64,000 bases of DNA from JANNVK01 sp031430435 (lineage in GTDB: Bacteria; Acidobacteriota; Blastocatellia; Pyrinomonadales; Pyrinomonadaceae). Each line of letters opens with the position of its first letter. Position 1 is the stretch's first letter. The stretch lies in the NCBI GenBank assembly GCA_031430435.1, contig JANPBM010000099.1:1-64000 (forward strand), given 5' to 3'. The notes under the pieces are model-generated. The model was not told where the DNA came from. It saw only the letters and a list, made by a program, of their open reading frames with translations, and made no database searches. This document shows, piece by piece, positions 1 to 9,688 of the stretch. Both the position numbers and the translations under genes were made by a program.

Positions 1-461
1 TGTTGTCCCGCAATCATTGCGGCAAGCATTTGACCTTCGGGGTCTTGTTTGTCGCCCTTACTTTTTTTGAATTCCTGCATAAAAAAGTACGGCTTTTCAG
101 GAGTCGTAAACCCATAAACCGACGAAACCATACAATCTGTAATCACGCTGATTTTGCCTGAATCAAATTCGGCAGAGATTGGGCGTTCAAAGAATACTCC
201 GATTTTTTCAGTCTCTTTAAGTCTTGAAAGAATCAAAATAGGTGAAAGTAAATTCATTTTCAACTCTTCCTCAAACCAGCCGTCAATCTCTGTTTCGATA
301 TACGGCTCAATTTGCTTAAGAATAATTTCACTGTCGTTATCAAGAATGCTCGAATCACTTTCTAACCAAGATTGAAGCAACTCAGATTTACTCGTTTGAC
401 GTTTTAATTGAAAACATTCGAGCAGTGTATCTAATTCGGCTTTTATTTTGGTTTTTTGCAT
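1..461 (-). CDS. PD-(D/E)XK-nuclease-like protein, 3' end cut by window edge
   Basis: This reading frame is open from the ATG at 461 to the left edge (about 153 codons) and has no stop in the window. I do not recognise a named family. It has the layout of a PD-(D/E)XK core: an acidic residue in VITDCMV, then PYFFMQEFKKSK carrying an E-x-K, then a GQMLAAMIAGQ helix. The same pattern, with a recognisable alignment, recurs in the gene at 35408-36049 (GIADFFI, PYFFLHEYKQEK, GQLLAEMLVAQ), so the two are paralogues. It starts 8 bp after the asnB stop and may be the last gene of the polysaccharide operon, though a sugar role is not implied. The nuclease fold is inferred from the motif pattern only. 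Confidence 0.75.
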   Translation of the reverse strand, partial: MQKTKIKAELDTLLECFQLKRQTSKSELLQSWLESDSSILDNDSEIILKQIEPYIETEIDGWFEEELKMNLLSPILILSRLKETEKIGVFFERPISAEFDSGKISVITDCMVSSVYGFTTPEKPYFFMQEFKKSKGDKQDPEGQMLAAMIAGQ

Positions 462-469
462 AACTTCAC

Positions 470-2353
470 CTAATCAATAAACTTTTGAAACCACAATTCT
501 AACATTAAAAGTGTCCAAAGTTTGGGCGCGTGGTCAAATTCTCCGGTAATGTGTTCGCCGACCAACTTTTGATAAAGTTCGGGTTTGAGAATTCCGCGTT
601 TCAAACATTTTTCCGAAAGCAAAACTTCTTGCGCAAAACTTTTCATTTCACCGCGAAACCAATTTCCCAACGGAACTCCGAAACCCATTTTCTTTCGATA
701 AATAACTTCGCTCGGAACCAATTTCGCCGCAACTTTTTTCAGCAAATACTTCGGCGTAAGTTTGTTCATTTTCAGATGTTCGGGCAAACTCGCCGCAAAT
801 TCGATAACTTTGTGATCCAAAAACGGCGAACGTGCTTCGAGCGAAACTGCCATCGAAGCAATATCGACTTTCGGCAATAAATCGTTCGGCAAATAAGTTT
901 GCTGATCAACGAACAATAATTTATCGATTGTGCCGAGGTTTTCGGCTTTGTCGAAATAGCGTTTCAAAAAGCCCGAAGCATTGTTTCCGTTCAGTTTCGC
1001 CTTAAACTCGGCGGTATAAAATTCGGCTTTCATTTCGGGCTGAATCGCGCACATCCAACTGAAATAACGCTCGACTTCCGACTTTTCGGCAGAATTCACA
1101 AAACGTTTCAAATCTCTCGCTCGACTTCGTTTCAATTCCGAACTCGGCAACGCATTTATCAACGGATTTACCAATGCTTTGCGAAAAACATTCGGTATTT
1201 TATGATAATTTTCCGCCAAACGCATTGCCGCATAACGTTCGTAACCCGAAAAACTTTCATCGCCGCCATCGCCGTTTAAGGCAACCGTCACGAAATTTCG
1301 CGTTTCTTTTGAAACATAATACGTCGGAATTGCCGAAGAATCCGCGTAAGGTTCGCCGTAATGTTCAACCAACAGCGGCAAAACTTCCAACGCATTCGGC
1401 TTCACCACAAATTCGTTATATTCGGCTCCGACGTGATTTGCGACGATTTTCGCATATTTCAATTCGCTGTAATCTTGTTCTTCAAACCCGATCGAAAAAG
1501 TTTTAACCGGATTGTCGCTCAACTCTGCCATTAGTGCGACAACTATCGACGAATCAACTCCGCCGCTCAAAAATGCGCCGAGCGGAACTTCCGCAATCAT
1601 TCGCAATTTGACTGATTCACGCAAAATTCGCGTGGTTTCGTCGATTGCGTCTGCTTCGGAAATCTTAATTTTTTTGGAAAAATCGGGCAGCCAATAACGT
1701 TCGATTTTTATTTCGCCGTTTTTCCACATCAGCCAATGTCCGGGTTCAAGTTTGCGAATTGCCTTGAACGCGGTCAAAGGCGCGGGAACGCACGACAGAT
1801 TCAAATACGCATCAATCGCTTCGTAATCGACTTCGCGCGAAACATTCGGATGTTGCAAAAGCGCTTTAAATTCCGACCCGAAAATCAAATCGCCGTTTGA
1901 TTGATGCGAATAAAGCAAAGGTTTTTTGCCGATTCTGTCTCGCGCGATAAACAAACTTTGCTCGGTTTCGTCCCAAATTGCAAAGGCAAACATTCCGCGT
2001 AAATGTTGCAAACAATCGGCTCCGTAAAGCTGATACAGATTGACAATCGCTTCGGTGTCGGAATTTGTATAAAAAACAACACCTTTTTCTTCGAGGTTTT
2101 TGCGAAGTTCCCGATAATTATAAATCTCGCCGTTGAACACAATCGACTTTGTTTTATCTTGGCTGAAAATCGGTTGTTTGCCGCTCGCCAAATCGATAAT
2201 CGACAGCCGACGCATCGCCAAGCCGACATTTTCTTTGATAAAAAAACCGTCTTGGTCGGGACCGCGATGAATAATCGCCGCGTTCATTTTTTCTAAAATC
2301 GATTGGTCAATCTTTAATTTATCGGTGTTGACGAACCCTGTAATTCCGCACAT
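470..2353 (-). CDS. asnB: Glutamine-hydrolysing asparagine synthase-like amidotransferase
   Basis: 627 aa, a usual length for bacterial AsnB. The N-terminus MCGITGF exposes Cys2 as the glutaminase nucleophile after Met removal. HRGPDQDG and FNGEIYNY follow in the class II glutamine amidotransferase domain (about residues 2-210). The synthetase half has the PP-loop SGGVDSS (about residue 265) and GDGGDESF. The family moves glutamine amide nitrogen onto an AMP-activated carboxylate. Here it ends a polysaccharide operon that also makes a uronic-acid precursor, so amidation of a sugar carboxylate (as for WbpS-type enzymes of O-antigen loci) is at least as likely as free asparagine synthesis; that substrate is inferred. 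Spacing to the upstream membrane protein is 6 bp. Confidence 0.93.
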   Translation of the reverse strand: MCGITGFVNTDKLKIDQSILEKMNAAIIHRGPDQDGFFIKENVGLAMRRLSIIDLASGKQPIFSQDKTKSIVFNGEIYNYRELRKNLEEKGVVFYTNSDTEAIVNLYQLYGADCLQHLRGMFAFAIWDETEQSLFIARDRIGKKPLLYSHQSNGDLIFGSEFKALLQHPNVSREVDYEAIDAYLNLSCVPAPLTAFKAIRKLEPGHWLMWKNGEIKIERYWLPDFSKKIKISEADAIDETTRILRESVKLRMIAEVPLGAFLSGGVDSSIVVALMAELSDNPVKTFSIGFEEQDYSELKYAKIVANHVGAEYNEFVVKPNALEVLPLLVEHYGEPYADSSAIPTYYVSKETRNFVTVALNGDGGDESFSGYERYAAMRLAENYHKIPNVFRKALVNPLINALPSSELKRSRARDLKRFVNSAEKSEVERYFSWMCAIQPEMKAEFYTAEFKAKLNGNNASGFLKRYFDKAENLGTIDKLLFVDQQTYLPNDLLPKVDIASMAVSLEARSPFLDHKVIEFAASLPEHLKMNKLTPKYLLKKVAAKLVPSEVIYRKKMGFGVPLGNWFRGEMKSFAQEVLLSEKCLKRGILKPELYQKLVGEHITGEFDHAPKLWTLLMLELWFQKFID

Positions 2354-2359
2354 TTATAT

Positions 2360-3712
2360 TCAGGCAACGTTTTTAACTTGGAATCTTTTTCTTCCGGCAT
2401 TAGCGAGAAGCCTTTTATTTTCGTACTTTTCGCGGGCTACTTCAACCCCGACGGCAATAAACATAAACATAAACACTTGAATTTGCGTTCTTTGCCTGTA
2501 AGCTGTTCCGACGTTTCCTTGAAAAATAGAATAAAACAAAGAAAGTGTCAAAACGAATATCAAAATAGCAACGTTTTCTTTTAACTTACTCTTTACGGCA
2601 AACATAATTCCGCTAATCATAAACGGAATCGAAAGCCACCAAATAACTGTGTCGGGAAGCGTTAAAGCCGCTCGCAAACTTGTAATTTCCCATGGAAACG
2701 GTGCCAGCAATAAATATGTAAAACCAATCGGCAAAGCTCCCACAGCGCCTTGAAAAGTAGAAACGTCGATATCTCTGCCAAAGCCCGAATCACCGCTCTG
2801 AGCAAGATCAGAGCGACTGTTCTGTAATTTTTCGGCACTTCCGTATGTTGTTACATTTTGTTGAACAAGAGCCGTAACGCCAAAATATGACAACACTACG
2901 CCCAAAAACACAGTCGTTAAAATCCGACTCATAAGAGAGCGAACGGAATTTTGTGTTCCAATAACCAGACTCGCAAAAATACCCAAGGCAATGACGGGGA
3001 AAATATAAAACCGTAAACCGACTATCATAACAAGTGAAATAATAATCAGCCCGACGTGAAAATAAGAAAAACTTTTTTGCAGTCGAGACAGCGAGAAAAC
3101 CGTCAAAACCAGAAAAAACATCATTAACCCGTCTTTCAGCAAAAATGAAGACCAAACGACGAAAGCGGGAAAAAAAGCAATCGAAAAAGCCGCATATTTT
3201 GCCGCATTCCGATTTGAATATATTCCGTATGTGCAATAATACACCAACGGCACGGTAGCCGCCCCGACTACTCCGCAAAACAAACTTGCGGCTAAAGGAT
3301 TTCTCTCTGTAATCAGATAAATTACCGCCACCAAATAATACATGGCACTGCCGATACTCGCGGAGTCGAATATATAGTATCTTGAAATTTCGCTGATTGT
3401 TGAAGCGCTTCCGATCCAATAACTGTAAAGTTCAAAACCGCGACTTTCGTAAACCACATAATCACTCGCCAAATATATTTGAAAATCAAAGCCGAACGCG
3501 GTAATACACAGAACCAATCTGACTATCAAGGCACCTAGAAAGAGCCGTGTCAAGAATAGTTTTTCATCTTCATCGCTATATCTTCTGAGAATAAAAATTA
3601 CGCCGAGTGAAACAATGGAACTAAACGCTGTCGCAACAAAGCCGTCCGTGCCGAGCAATCCGACGGCAAGCATAAAAACTATTCCACACAGTAATCCCAA
3701 CAAAAGGTTCAT
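2360..3712 (-). CDS. Polytopic membrane protein of polysaccharide operon, possible polymerase or GT-C-like
   Basis: 450 aa with about 10-12 hydrophobic segments from the N-terminus to about residue 425, and a short basic cytoplasmic tail (NAGRKRFQVKNVA). There is a large hydrophilic loop around residues 285-320 (LQNSRSDLAQSGDSGFG). I recognise no specific family; size and topology fit Wzy-type O-antigen polymerases or GT-C (PMT/ArnT-like) glycosyltransferases. It lies between an acyltransferase and asnB, with gaps of 3 and 6 bp, in an operon that also has a flippase, so a polymerase or ligase role in the inner membrane is a reasonable inference, not a demonstrated one. Confidence 0.8.
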   Translation of the reverse strand: MNLLLGLLCGIVFMLAVGLLGTDGFVATAFSSIVSLGVIFILRRYSDEDEKLFLTRLFLGALIVRLVLCITAFGFDFQIYLASDYVVYESRGFELYSYWIGSASTISEISRYYIFDSASIGSAMYYLVAVIYLITERNPLAASLFCGVVGAATVPLVYYCTYGIYSNRNAAKYAAFSIAFFPAFVVWSSFLLKDGLMMFFLVLTVFSLSRLQKSFSYFHVGLIIISLVMIVGLRFYIFPVIALGIFASLVIGTQNSVRSLMSRILTTVFLGVVLSYFGVTALVQQNVTTYGSAEKLQNSRSDLAQSGDSGFGRDIDVSTFQGAVGALPIGFTYLLLAPFPWEITSLRAALTLPDTVIWWLSIPFMISGIMFAVKSKLKENVAILIFVLTLSLFYSIFQGNVGTAYRQRTQIQVFMFMFIAVGVEVAREKYENKRLLANAGRKRFQVKNVA

Positions 3713-3715
3713 TTC

Positions 3716-4432
3716 TTAAATGTCATCCGGCAAATCCGGTCTGGTTTTATAAGTAATCAATAACTTACCGTCTTCACCGAGGTCTTTTATAATCTTTGCC
3801 GGAACTCCGGCAATCAAAGTATTTTCAGTCTCAAACTTTTTTGTAATAACCGAACCGATTCCGACCACGCATTTCGCCGGAATTTCACCGCCCGGAGCAA
3901 TTCTGATTTCCGAACCGAGATAGGCATAATCGCCAATTTTTATCTGTTCGGTACTTTGCCGGTTGTGTGTCCAGAGCGAAGAATTTCTGCCGCCTAAAAT
4001 AACACATTTCCCAAATTCGACTTTGTCTGAAAAATCAATTTTATGCGAAGCCGCAATGACGCTTCCGTTTCCGAGAATAAATCTTTGATCGACCGGATTC
4101 GAGGCAATCGGATTCGGAATGGCATTGATTTCATTGAGCCGAAGAATTTCACAAAAGCGACCCAAAATAACTTCTTCGCCGCCGCGTATGATGTTTAGAT
4201 GTCCGATTCGAGCATTATCGCCAATCATCAGTTTTTTTGTTTGAACAAAAAGATTGAGATGTCCGATTCGCACATCATCGTCAATCGCACATTCTTTTGC
4301 ATCAATTACGGAAAAACCGATTTTGACCCGTTTACCGATTTTATAACCAAACAAAAGACGATACAGCGGACGTTTCGCAAACGAAGGCAAAATCGCAATT
4401 CCCAATAAAAATAATAATCTTAACTTATTCAT
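3716..4432 (-). CDS. Left-handed beta-helix (hexapeptide) acyltransferase
   Basis: 238 aa. After a short hydrophobic N-terminus (LRLLFLLGIAIL), residues about 45-210 show irregular hexapeptide repeats typical of left-handed beta-helix acyl/acetyltransferases (IGDNARIGHLNI, IKIGDYAYLGSEIRIAP, CVVGIGSVITKKF, LIAGVPAKIIKDLG). The GxPAKII ending is common to sugar O-acetyltransferases of capsule and O-antigen loci. The likely role is acetylation of a glycan residue at the cytoplasmic side of the membrane. It lies 38 bp downstream of the flippase gene and 3 bp upstream of the polytopic membrane protein. Donor and acceptor cannot be read from the sequence. Confidence 0.85.
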   Translation of the reverse strand: MNKLRLLFLLGIAILPSFAKRPLYRLLFGYKIGKRVKIGFSVIDAKECAIDDDVRIGHLNLFVQTKKLMIGDNARIGHLNIIRGGEEVILGRFCEILRLNEINAIPNPIASNPVDQRFILGNGSVIAASHKIDFSDKVEFGKCVILGGRNSSLWTHNRQSTEQIKIGDYAYLGSEIRIAPGGEIPAKCVVGIGSVITKKFETENTLIAGVPAKIIKDLGEDGKLLITYKTRPDLPDDI

Positions 4433-4470
4433 TTTAATTGATTATCCGTATATTTTCTGAAAGCCGGAAC

Positions 4471-5787
4471 TTATTTAATCTTACAATTATTTTCATATAC
4501 ATCTGTTTTAAGAATGTTTTTAACTGATATTAATGCTCCAAAGTAGATTACTACGCTTTGAAATAAAGCCGAAATTAAAAAAGCATATCCGGCGCCGACC
4601 AAATTGTATTGTCGAATTGTAAAATAATAAATCGCCAAGTTGAAAATCAAGATGACAACAGCGAGAAACATCCCTGTTTTTTGTTTTTTTATGATTGTAA
4701 AAACCATCCCCAAACAACTTGCGACAAACATAAAAGGAATTGCCGCAGACATAATCGGATACAAACTGTTATCAACATTCAAGCCAAACACATTCACCAT
4801 TATCTGTACGCAAACTAAATAAGCCGCCAAAAACAACAAACCGATTATCACGAAAAATATAATTGTTTGGTGAAGCCGCAGTAAAAAACCGTCTCTGTTA
4901 TCGACAAATATTTTGCTTAACCGCCCGAAAAATACTATTGCAAGCGTATTTGCCACACCTGCAAAAACACTTACAGTTATAAGAACGAGCGAAAATATGC
5001 CTAAATTCTTATCGCCGAGCATATCGAATATTAAAAGATTATTCGCTCTTAAACCTAATTGAAAAACTAAGGCGTTTATTATCAGCGGATATGATTCCAC
5101 CACCAAAAACTTATAGCTTACTTTTTGCAGTTTTTTGTCTTCGGCTGAATTCTGCAAGTTTTTCGCCTTACGCCAAAAGCAGAAATTTATTGTAAAAATA
5201 AGCGTCGCGCAAATTAACTGACTCCAATATAAATAACCAATATCAAACTTGTTAAGACACACAATCACCGATATAAAAACAAAACTTGTCGCATTCAGAA
5301 TTTTGAAAAAACTATATTCTTTGATTCTGTTAAGGGTTTGATATGCCGTATAGTATGATTCGCTCAAAGAGTCAAAACCTTTGGCTCCAACCATTAAAAG
5401 AATAAACAGTAAATTGTCAAAAAGCAGTTGGTAAAATAGCACAATGAAAACAGTCGAAAAAAACAAAACTGCCAATAAATTACCGAATCTCAAAAGCTGT
5501 ACTTTAAATAAATAGTCTCTGCAATCGTATTCGTTTATGCCTAAATCTCTTCGCATAAGCAACGAAAAGGCACTTCCGATTCCGAGTATTCCAATCTGTG
5601 CAATCGAATACGAAAGAAAATAAACTCCGACAACTTGCGTTCCGTAATAACGGCTAATCAGGAAATTTACCAGAACAAAACCGCCCAACATCAAGTATTC
5701 GGTGATACCGACAACGATTCCCTCAACTAAAATGCTTTTGGCATTTAAAAAGTTGATGTTATATTTCTTAAGAATATTTAACAACAT
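4471..5787 (-). CDS. Wzx/MATE-like polysaccharide flippase
   Basis: 438 aa, almost entirely hydrophobic, with about 12 predicted membrane segments. The N-terminal part (GITEYLMLGGFVLVNFLISR, then YYGTQVVGVYFLSYSIAQIG) resembles the first helices of the polysaccharide transporter (PST) branch of the MOP exporter superfamily. Such proteins flip lipid-linked repeat units across the inner membrane. Context agrees: it sits in an operon with a glycosyltransferase 42 bp upstream and an acyltransferase and polytopic protein downstream. The exact substrate is unknown. Base composition is somewhat more AT-rich than the housekeeping genes, as is usual for flippase genes. Confidence 0.85.
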   Translation of the reverse strand: MLLNILKKYNINFLNAKSILVEGIVVGITEYLMLGGFVLVNFLISRYYGTQVVGVYFLSYSIAQIGILGIGSAFSLLMRRDLGINEYDCRDYLFKVQLLRFGNLLAVLFFSTVFIVLFYQLLFDNLLFILLMVGAKGFDSLSESYYTAYQTLNRIKEYSFFKILNATSFVFISVIVCLNKFDIGYLYWSQLICATLIFTINFCFWRKAKNLQNSAEDKKLQKVSYKFLVVESYPLIINALVFQLGLRANNLLIFDMLGDKNLGIFSLVLITVSVFAGVANTLAIVFFGRLSKIFVDNRDGFLLRLHQTIIFFVIIGLLFLAAYLVCVQIMVNVFGLNVDNSLYPIMSAAIPFMFVASCLGMVFTIIKKQKTGMFLAVVILIFNLAIYYFTIRQYNLVGAGYAFLISALFQSVVIYFGALISVKNILKTDVYENNCKIK

Positions 5788-5829
5788 CTCGAAAAAAAGA
5801 ATTGTTTTGCGAAAATCGGAGAGTCCGGT

Positions 5830-7089
5830 TTAGTTTTTAAGCCGATTTCGCTCAACAGTTTTTTCATAAACTTCTTTCAAAATCGCAATATGCGTTTCAA
5901 TGACGTGATTTTGCTCATTCCACTTGAAAATAAAATCGTAGCCGGCTTGTTTCATCCTATTTATTTCCTCCGAAGACATTTTGCCGAGTTGCAATAAGCA
6001 GTTATATATTTCTTCTTCGGAAAAGGCATTCAAGATCGGCGGAGTTTCTCCGTTATAGAATTCTTGGTCATTAAACGACGTAATCAGCAAACTTTTTGAT
6101 GAAAGCGATTCGACTGCACCTAACCCGAAACCGGTTCTCATATCATTCCTGTCTCCGGCATATCGTTCGTACCACTTGTCGTGCCAAAAACTATCGACCA
6201 TCACAATATTCGGCATTGCTTGATACTTCTTTAACTGATACCTCGGCATATTATCTACCCATTCGACATACGCTTCAATATCTAATTCTTTGACTAAAGC
6301 CTTACTTGCCGCCAGGTCAATGCCTTTATTTGCCATCAACAAAAGCACGTTAGGCGATTTTTCTTTTACAAATCGGGCAAATGAACGAATGAATTTATCG
6401 TTTCCTTTCATATCGTTCCAAACCGATTTCCATGATTGTCTGGCAACCATAAAAAATACAAAATCGTATTGTTTGTATTGATTACTCAGCTCATCATCAA
6501 CGCCGGTTGTGTAATTAACAATATCTTTGGGATAGGTTAATTTAACGGTTTTGTCTTGAAGTCCGTGATTGATAATGAACGGGCGATATTGATAACCCAT
6601 ATAACAGATGATTCTGTCGGCGGCTGATTTAAGAGCTTTTGCCTGCATTCGCCCGAAAGTCAGTATTTTAATAAACTTTTTTATTTTTAGCTTAAGTGAG
6701 TATGTGTTAAATAATAAAGCCTTAAAATCGTCCTTAAAGTCAATCATATTGAGATCGCTTCCGACGCTGTAAAAAACGAACGGAATTTTCGACTTCATCG
6801 CAATTATAGGTCCGTAACTGCACACCAAAGCCACATCGCCTTTGGAAAAATCCTCAATCATCTGCTTGGTTTGCCCTGTCGGATAAATAAAATTAGGAAA
6901 TATCGGATAATAATGAACCCACGCCGGAAGATTATCGGGCGAAAGCGATTTGTCGTCCCACCACGGAAAATCTTGTTCAAGCGGGGACGATCTGTCTAAA
7001 AATAACTCGGCATCAATCCCTTTTTGTCTTAAAATTTTAGTTAAATCGTATCCGCAATTCAATGTATTGCCATATAAATAAACCTTCAT
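5830..7089 (-). CDS. Glycosyltransferase (GT-B fold)
   Basis: About 419 aa from the ATG at 7089 (MKVYLYGNTLNCGYDLT). The open frame extends 21 codons further upstream, but 7089 is preferred because it begins 1 bp after the stop of the ATP-grasp gene. The N-terminal half has a Rossmann-like beginning and a conserved SYGPIIAMKSKIPFVFYSVG section. The C-terminal half (FFMVARQSWKSVW..., PNIVMVDSFW, GLGAVESLSSKSLLITS) has the E-containing donor-site region expected in GT4/GT1-like enzymes. It is the only clear glycosyltransferase in this operon. The likely role is adding one sugar to the lipid-linked repeat unit; donor and linkage are unknown. Confidence 0.8.
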   Translation of the reverse strand: MKVYLYGNTLNCGYDLTKILRQKGIDAELFLDRSSPLEQDFPWWDDKSLSPDNLPAWVHYYPIFPNFIYPTGQTKQMIEDFSKGDVALVCSYGPIIAMKSKIPFVFYSVGSDLNMIDFKDDFKALLFNTYSLKLKIKKFIKILTFGRMQAKALKSAADRIICYMGYQYRPFIINHGLQDKTVKLTYPKDIVNYTTGVDDELSNQYKQYDFVFFMVARQSWKSVWNDMKGNDKFIRSFARFVKEKSPNVLLLMANKGIDLAASKALVKELDIEAYVEWVDNMPRYQLKKYQAMPNIVMVDSFWHDKWYERYAGDRNDMRTGFGLGAVESLSSKSLLITSFNDQEFYNGETPPILNAFSEEEIYNCLLQLGKMSSEEINRMKQAGYDFIFKWNEQNHVIETHIAILKEVYEKTVERNRLKN

Positions 7090-7090
7090 A

Positions 7091-8179
7091 TTATTTGATT
7101 TCCAATGCTTGCTCAACTTCCGAAGTGTCGATAAACGAGGCTTCCAGACCACGCAACATCAGCCCTTCTCGGTAAGCAAATGAAGGTTCTATCGATTCAT
7201 TGAGCAGATGTTTTCTGATTAAAACATCGGGTTCGTTGTATCCCGCCAAGGCACGCATCGAAGTTGTGCCGGAAAATCTCGGATTTATTTCAAAGACATA
7301 TATCTTGTCTTGAAAATATCTGCATTGGATATTGATAGCACCCGTGCATCCTAATTTCAGAGCAATTTCCTCACATTTTTTTGTTACATGCGGATATTTG
7401 CCGATCCAACCTTGCGAAATACCGCTGCTGATAACCAATGTCTCGCCGAGTTCTTTTCGGTGAGTTCGGTTAAGAGCTTTGATTTTATTGCCGAAAGAGT
7501 ATGAAATTATGCGTTTCAGGGCAATCGAATTAATCAGATTACCGTTCATATCACACAATACTCCGACCGTATATTCGGAATCCGCATCGCCGATATATTC
7601 TTGAATAATAAATTCGCTGTAATTTTGCAGTAAATATCTGCCGAAACTGATTAACTCGTTTTTATTCTGAGCAATCATCAAATTGGCTGAACCGCCGCCG
7701 CCGATAGAAGGTTTTAAGACAACGGGGAAAAAATCTATCGCGGCTAAATCTTCTTCGCTTTTGACGCTGACCCATTTCGGCACATCAAACCCGTTTTCCT
7801 TCAAAAGTTCGGCGGTTAAATTTTTGTCTAAACATTTATCTATCAAACTTTTTGGATTTAACGGAAGAAAAATTCCCATTTTTTCAAAAAGCTCGCGGTT
7901 GTCGGAAAACTTTTTCAATTCGGGTTCCGACCCGTAAAAAAGCGCTTGGATCCGATGTTTTCGGCAGATTTTTTCAACGGCATCGATATAAAGAGGCGAA
8001 GATGCGGCGGGCAACAAATAAGAATCGTCGCCCAACCTTAAACCTTTGCTGTCAACCGAAGTATCGGCTGTCACGATGTTATATTCGTTCTCCGAATTCC
8101 TTAAAGCCGTCAGAATTTGATAGCCGACACCGCTCGCCCCGACTCCTGTAATCAATACGTTTATTTTGTTTATTTCCAC
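7091..8179 (-). CDS. ATP-grasp carboxylate-amine ligase-like protein
   Basis: 362 aa. The N-terminal nucleotide-fold part starts INVLITGVGASGVGYQIL. The ATP-grasp core follows, with the ATP-binding strand/loop FFPVVLKPSIGGGGSAN (about residues 150-167) and the metal-binding end VFEINPRFSGTTSMRALAGY. The overall look is of the carbamoyl-phosphate-synthase large-subunit/PylC-type branch that turns up in polysaccharide loci. It overlaps the methyltransferase gene by 10 bp and precedes the glycosyltransferase by 1 bp. By family it would join an acyl-phosphate-activated carboxylate to an amine, for example an amino acid to a sugar acid; that substrate is inferred. Confidence 0.85.
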   Translation of the reverse strand: MEINKINVLITGVGASGVGYQILTALRNSENEYNIVTADTSVDSKGLRLGDDSYLLPAASSPLYIDAVEKICRKHRIQALFYGSEPELKKFSDNRELFEKMGIFLPLNPKSLIDKCLDKNLTAELLKENGFDVPKWVSVKSEEDLAAIDFFPVVLKPSIGGGGSANLMIAQNKNELISFGRYLLQNYSEFIIQEYIGDADSEYTVGVLCDMNGNLINSIALKRIISYSFGNKIKALNRTHRKELGETLVISSGISQGWIGKYPHVTKKCEEIALKLGCTGAINIQCRYFQDKIYVFEINPRFSGTTSMRALAGYNEPDVLIRKHLLNESIEPSFAYREGLMLRGLEASFIDTSEVEQALEIK

Positions 8180-9012
8180 GCTTCTATCCTGAAATACTTG
8201 AATAAATTGTCTGACATAGGACGTGCTTTCAACAAATAATCTTCAATTGTCTTGGCTGCCTCAAAAGAAATGTTGTGCATCACAAAACCTTGTCCCAAAT
8301 ACCAATACGGTTCTACTTTAACTTTTGAAAAACCGATTTTCAGCAACAAGTCGTTCAATAAACTCATGCTCATCCCGCCTTTCACCATTTTTTGATATTC
8401 CGATTTGGCAAGAGTTTCAAACATCTCTTTGTCGTCTTTGAACTGCGACATTTCAAATTCTTCTAATTTAACATTTTCAATTTCTCGCTTCACAATATCC
8501 GAGTATTCTTGCGAATCGGGGTTTAATTCTTTCATTCCGTCCCAAAAAAGTCGGTTCGGATCTTCTTCGCTGTAAAAAACTCCGCCGTCTTTCAATAATC
8601 GGTAGGCTTCGCGAAGTGTTGCTTCGTAATCAAATAAATGATGCAGAAAACTGTTTGACGTAACGACGTTTGAAATTCCGTCTTCAAGCGGCACGGCATC
8701 GGTCGGAGCAGCAATAACCTTAACTTTACCGCTGTCCGTTTTTACTAATGCCAACATATTCGGACTAATATCGACACCGTAGATTTGTTCAAAATAAGGC
8801 ACCGAAAGCTCAGTTACAAAACCTGTTCCGCAACCTAAATCGACCAAGACCGAATTTCCTGCGGTTTCACTCAGCATTTTCAGTTTGCTGCTGAAAAGCT
8901 CTTTATTCTCAGGACTGAAATGTGGTTGTTCGGCATCGTATTCGTTTGCCGTCAATTCGTAAATCTTTAAATTAGCTTCTAAAATTTCCTCTGCACTATA
9001 TTCATTTTTCAT
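8170..9012 (-). CDS. Class I SAM-dependent methyltransferase
   Basis: 280 aa. It has a clear motif I (VLVDLGCGTGF, about residues 59-69) followed by the acidic end of strand 2 (IYGVDISP), motif IV (NVVTSNSFLHHL) and LLKDGGVFYSEEDPN. This is the Rossmann-fold Methyltransf_11/25 pattern. The start overlaps the metallophosphoesterase stop by 11 bp and the end overlaps the ATP-grasp gene by 10 bp, so the three genes are probably translationally coupled. The likely job is methylation of a sugar or an attached amino acid in the glycan; a lipid or quinone acceptor cannot be ruled out from sequence alone. Confidence 0.87.
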   Translation of the reverse strand: MKNEYSAEEILEANLKIYELTANEYDAEQPHFSPENKELFSSKLKMLSETAGNSVLVDLGCGTGFVTELSVPYFEQIYGVDISPNMLALVKTDSGKVKVIAAPTDAVPLEDGISNVVTSNSFLHHLFDYEATLREAYRLLKDGGVFYSEEDPNRLFWDGMKELNPDSQEYSDIVKREIENVKLEEFEMSQFKDDKEMFETLAKSEYQKMVKGGMSMSLLNDLLLKIGFSKVKVEPYWYLGQGFVMHNISFEAAKTIEDYLLKARPMSDNLFKYFRIEAWK

Positions 9013-9688
9013 CTGTTACTTTTCTCCTGCTCAAAATATTTATTACATTAATATCCCAGTTCATTTTTCGTAATCTGTCTTGAAATTCCGTTACCGCATA
9101 ACTGACTCTTCGGAATTCAACTTCTTGGTTGAAGGTGTCAATAATGGCGTAGCTCGCATCGGGATTCCAATCTCGCGGCTGACCGACGGAACCCGGATTG
9201 ACGATCAATCCTTGTCCGGCTTTGATTTTCATCGGATGATGAGTGTGTCCGAAAAAAACTATTTCATTTTCTTTTAAATCGATTTGGTCAAATTCCGGCG
9301 AATCGGGATACAAATACTTTTCTTCGTCAAAAAAATTCGCGTGTCGCACCGTTATCAGCAATTCATCGAAACTGAATTTCAATTCAACGGGCAAGCAATT
9401 CAGCCATCTATAATTGTCGGAACTCAAAGTTTCCCGCGTCCAGTCCGATTTATAGGCTTCGGCTCTGTCGGGTCGCGGAACCAAATGCTTTGTTACATAA
9501 GCATCGTGATTACCTCTGACGGCTTGCACGCCGAGCTTTCGTACTTCGTCGCAAACTTCGTTGACATCGGGATAATAGCCGACAAAATCGCCGCAACATA
9601 TAATTCCGTCAATCGAAGGCAAATCTTTCAAGACAGCGGTTAATGCCGGAAAGTTAGCGTGTAAATCAGATATTACTGCGAATTTCAT
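9002..9688 (-). CDS. YfcE/MJ0936-type metallophosphoesterase
   Basis: 228 aa. All calcineurin-like metal motifs are visible in order: SDLHAN (DxH), CCGDFVGYYP (GD), RGNHDAY (GNHD) and FFGHTHHP (GHxH), followed by NPGSVGQPRDWNPDASY, typical of the MJ0936/YfcE branch of small phosphodiesterases. It is cytoplasmic, with no signal peptide. The gene overlaps the upstream epimerase by 23 bp and the downstream methyltransferase by 11 bp. A phosphodiesterase in a polysaccharide operon could act on a sugar nucleotide or a phosphate-linked substituent; no specific substrate can be named. Confidence 0.9.
   Translation of the reverse strand: MKFAVISDLHANFPALTAVLKDLPSIDGIICCGDFVGYYPDVNEVCDEVRKLGVQAVRGNHDAYVTKHLVPRPDRAEAYKSDWTRETLSSDNYRWLNCLPVELKFSFDELLITVRHANFFDEEKYLYPDSPEFDQIDLKENEIVFFGHTHHPMKIKAGQGLIVNPGSVGQPRDWNPDASYAIIDTFNQEVEFRRVSYAVTEFQDRLRKMNWDINVINILSRRKVTDEK

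Noticed and set aside
2808..3419. 203-residue minus-strand frame inside the membrane protein gene
   Set aside because: It is a shifted frame within the same strand as the polytopic protein, with no family features; the larger frame is hydrophobic and consistent.
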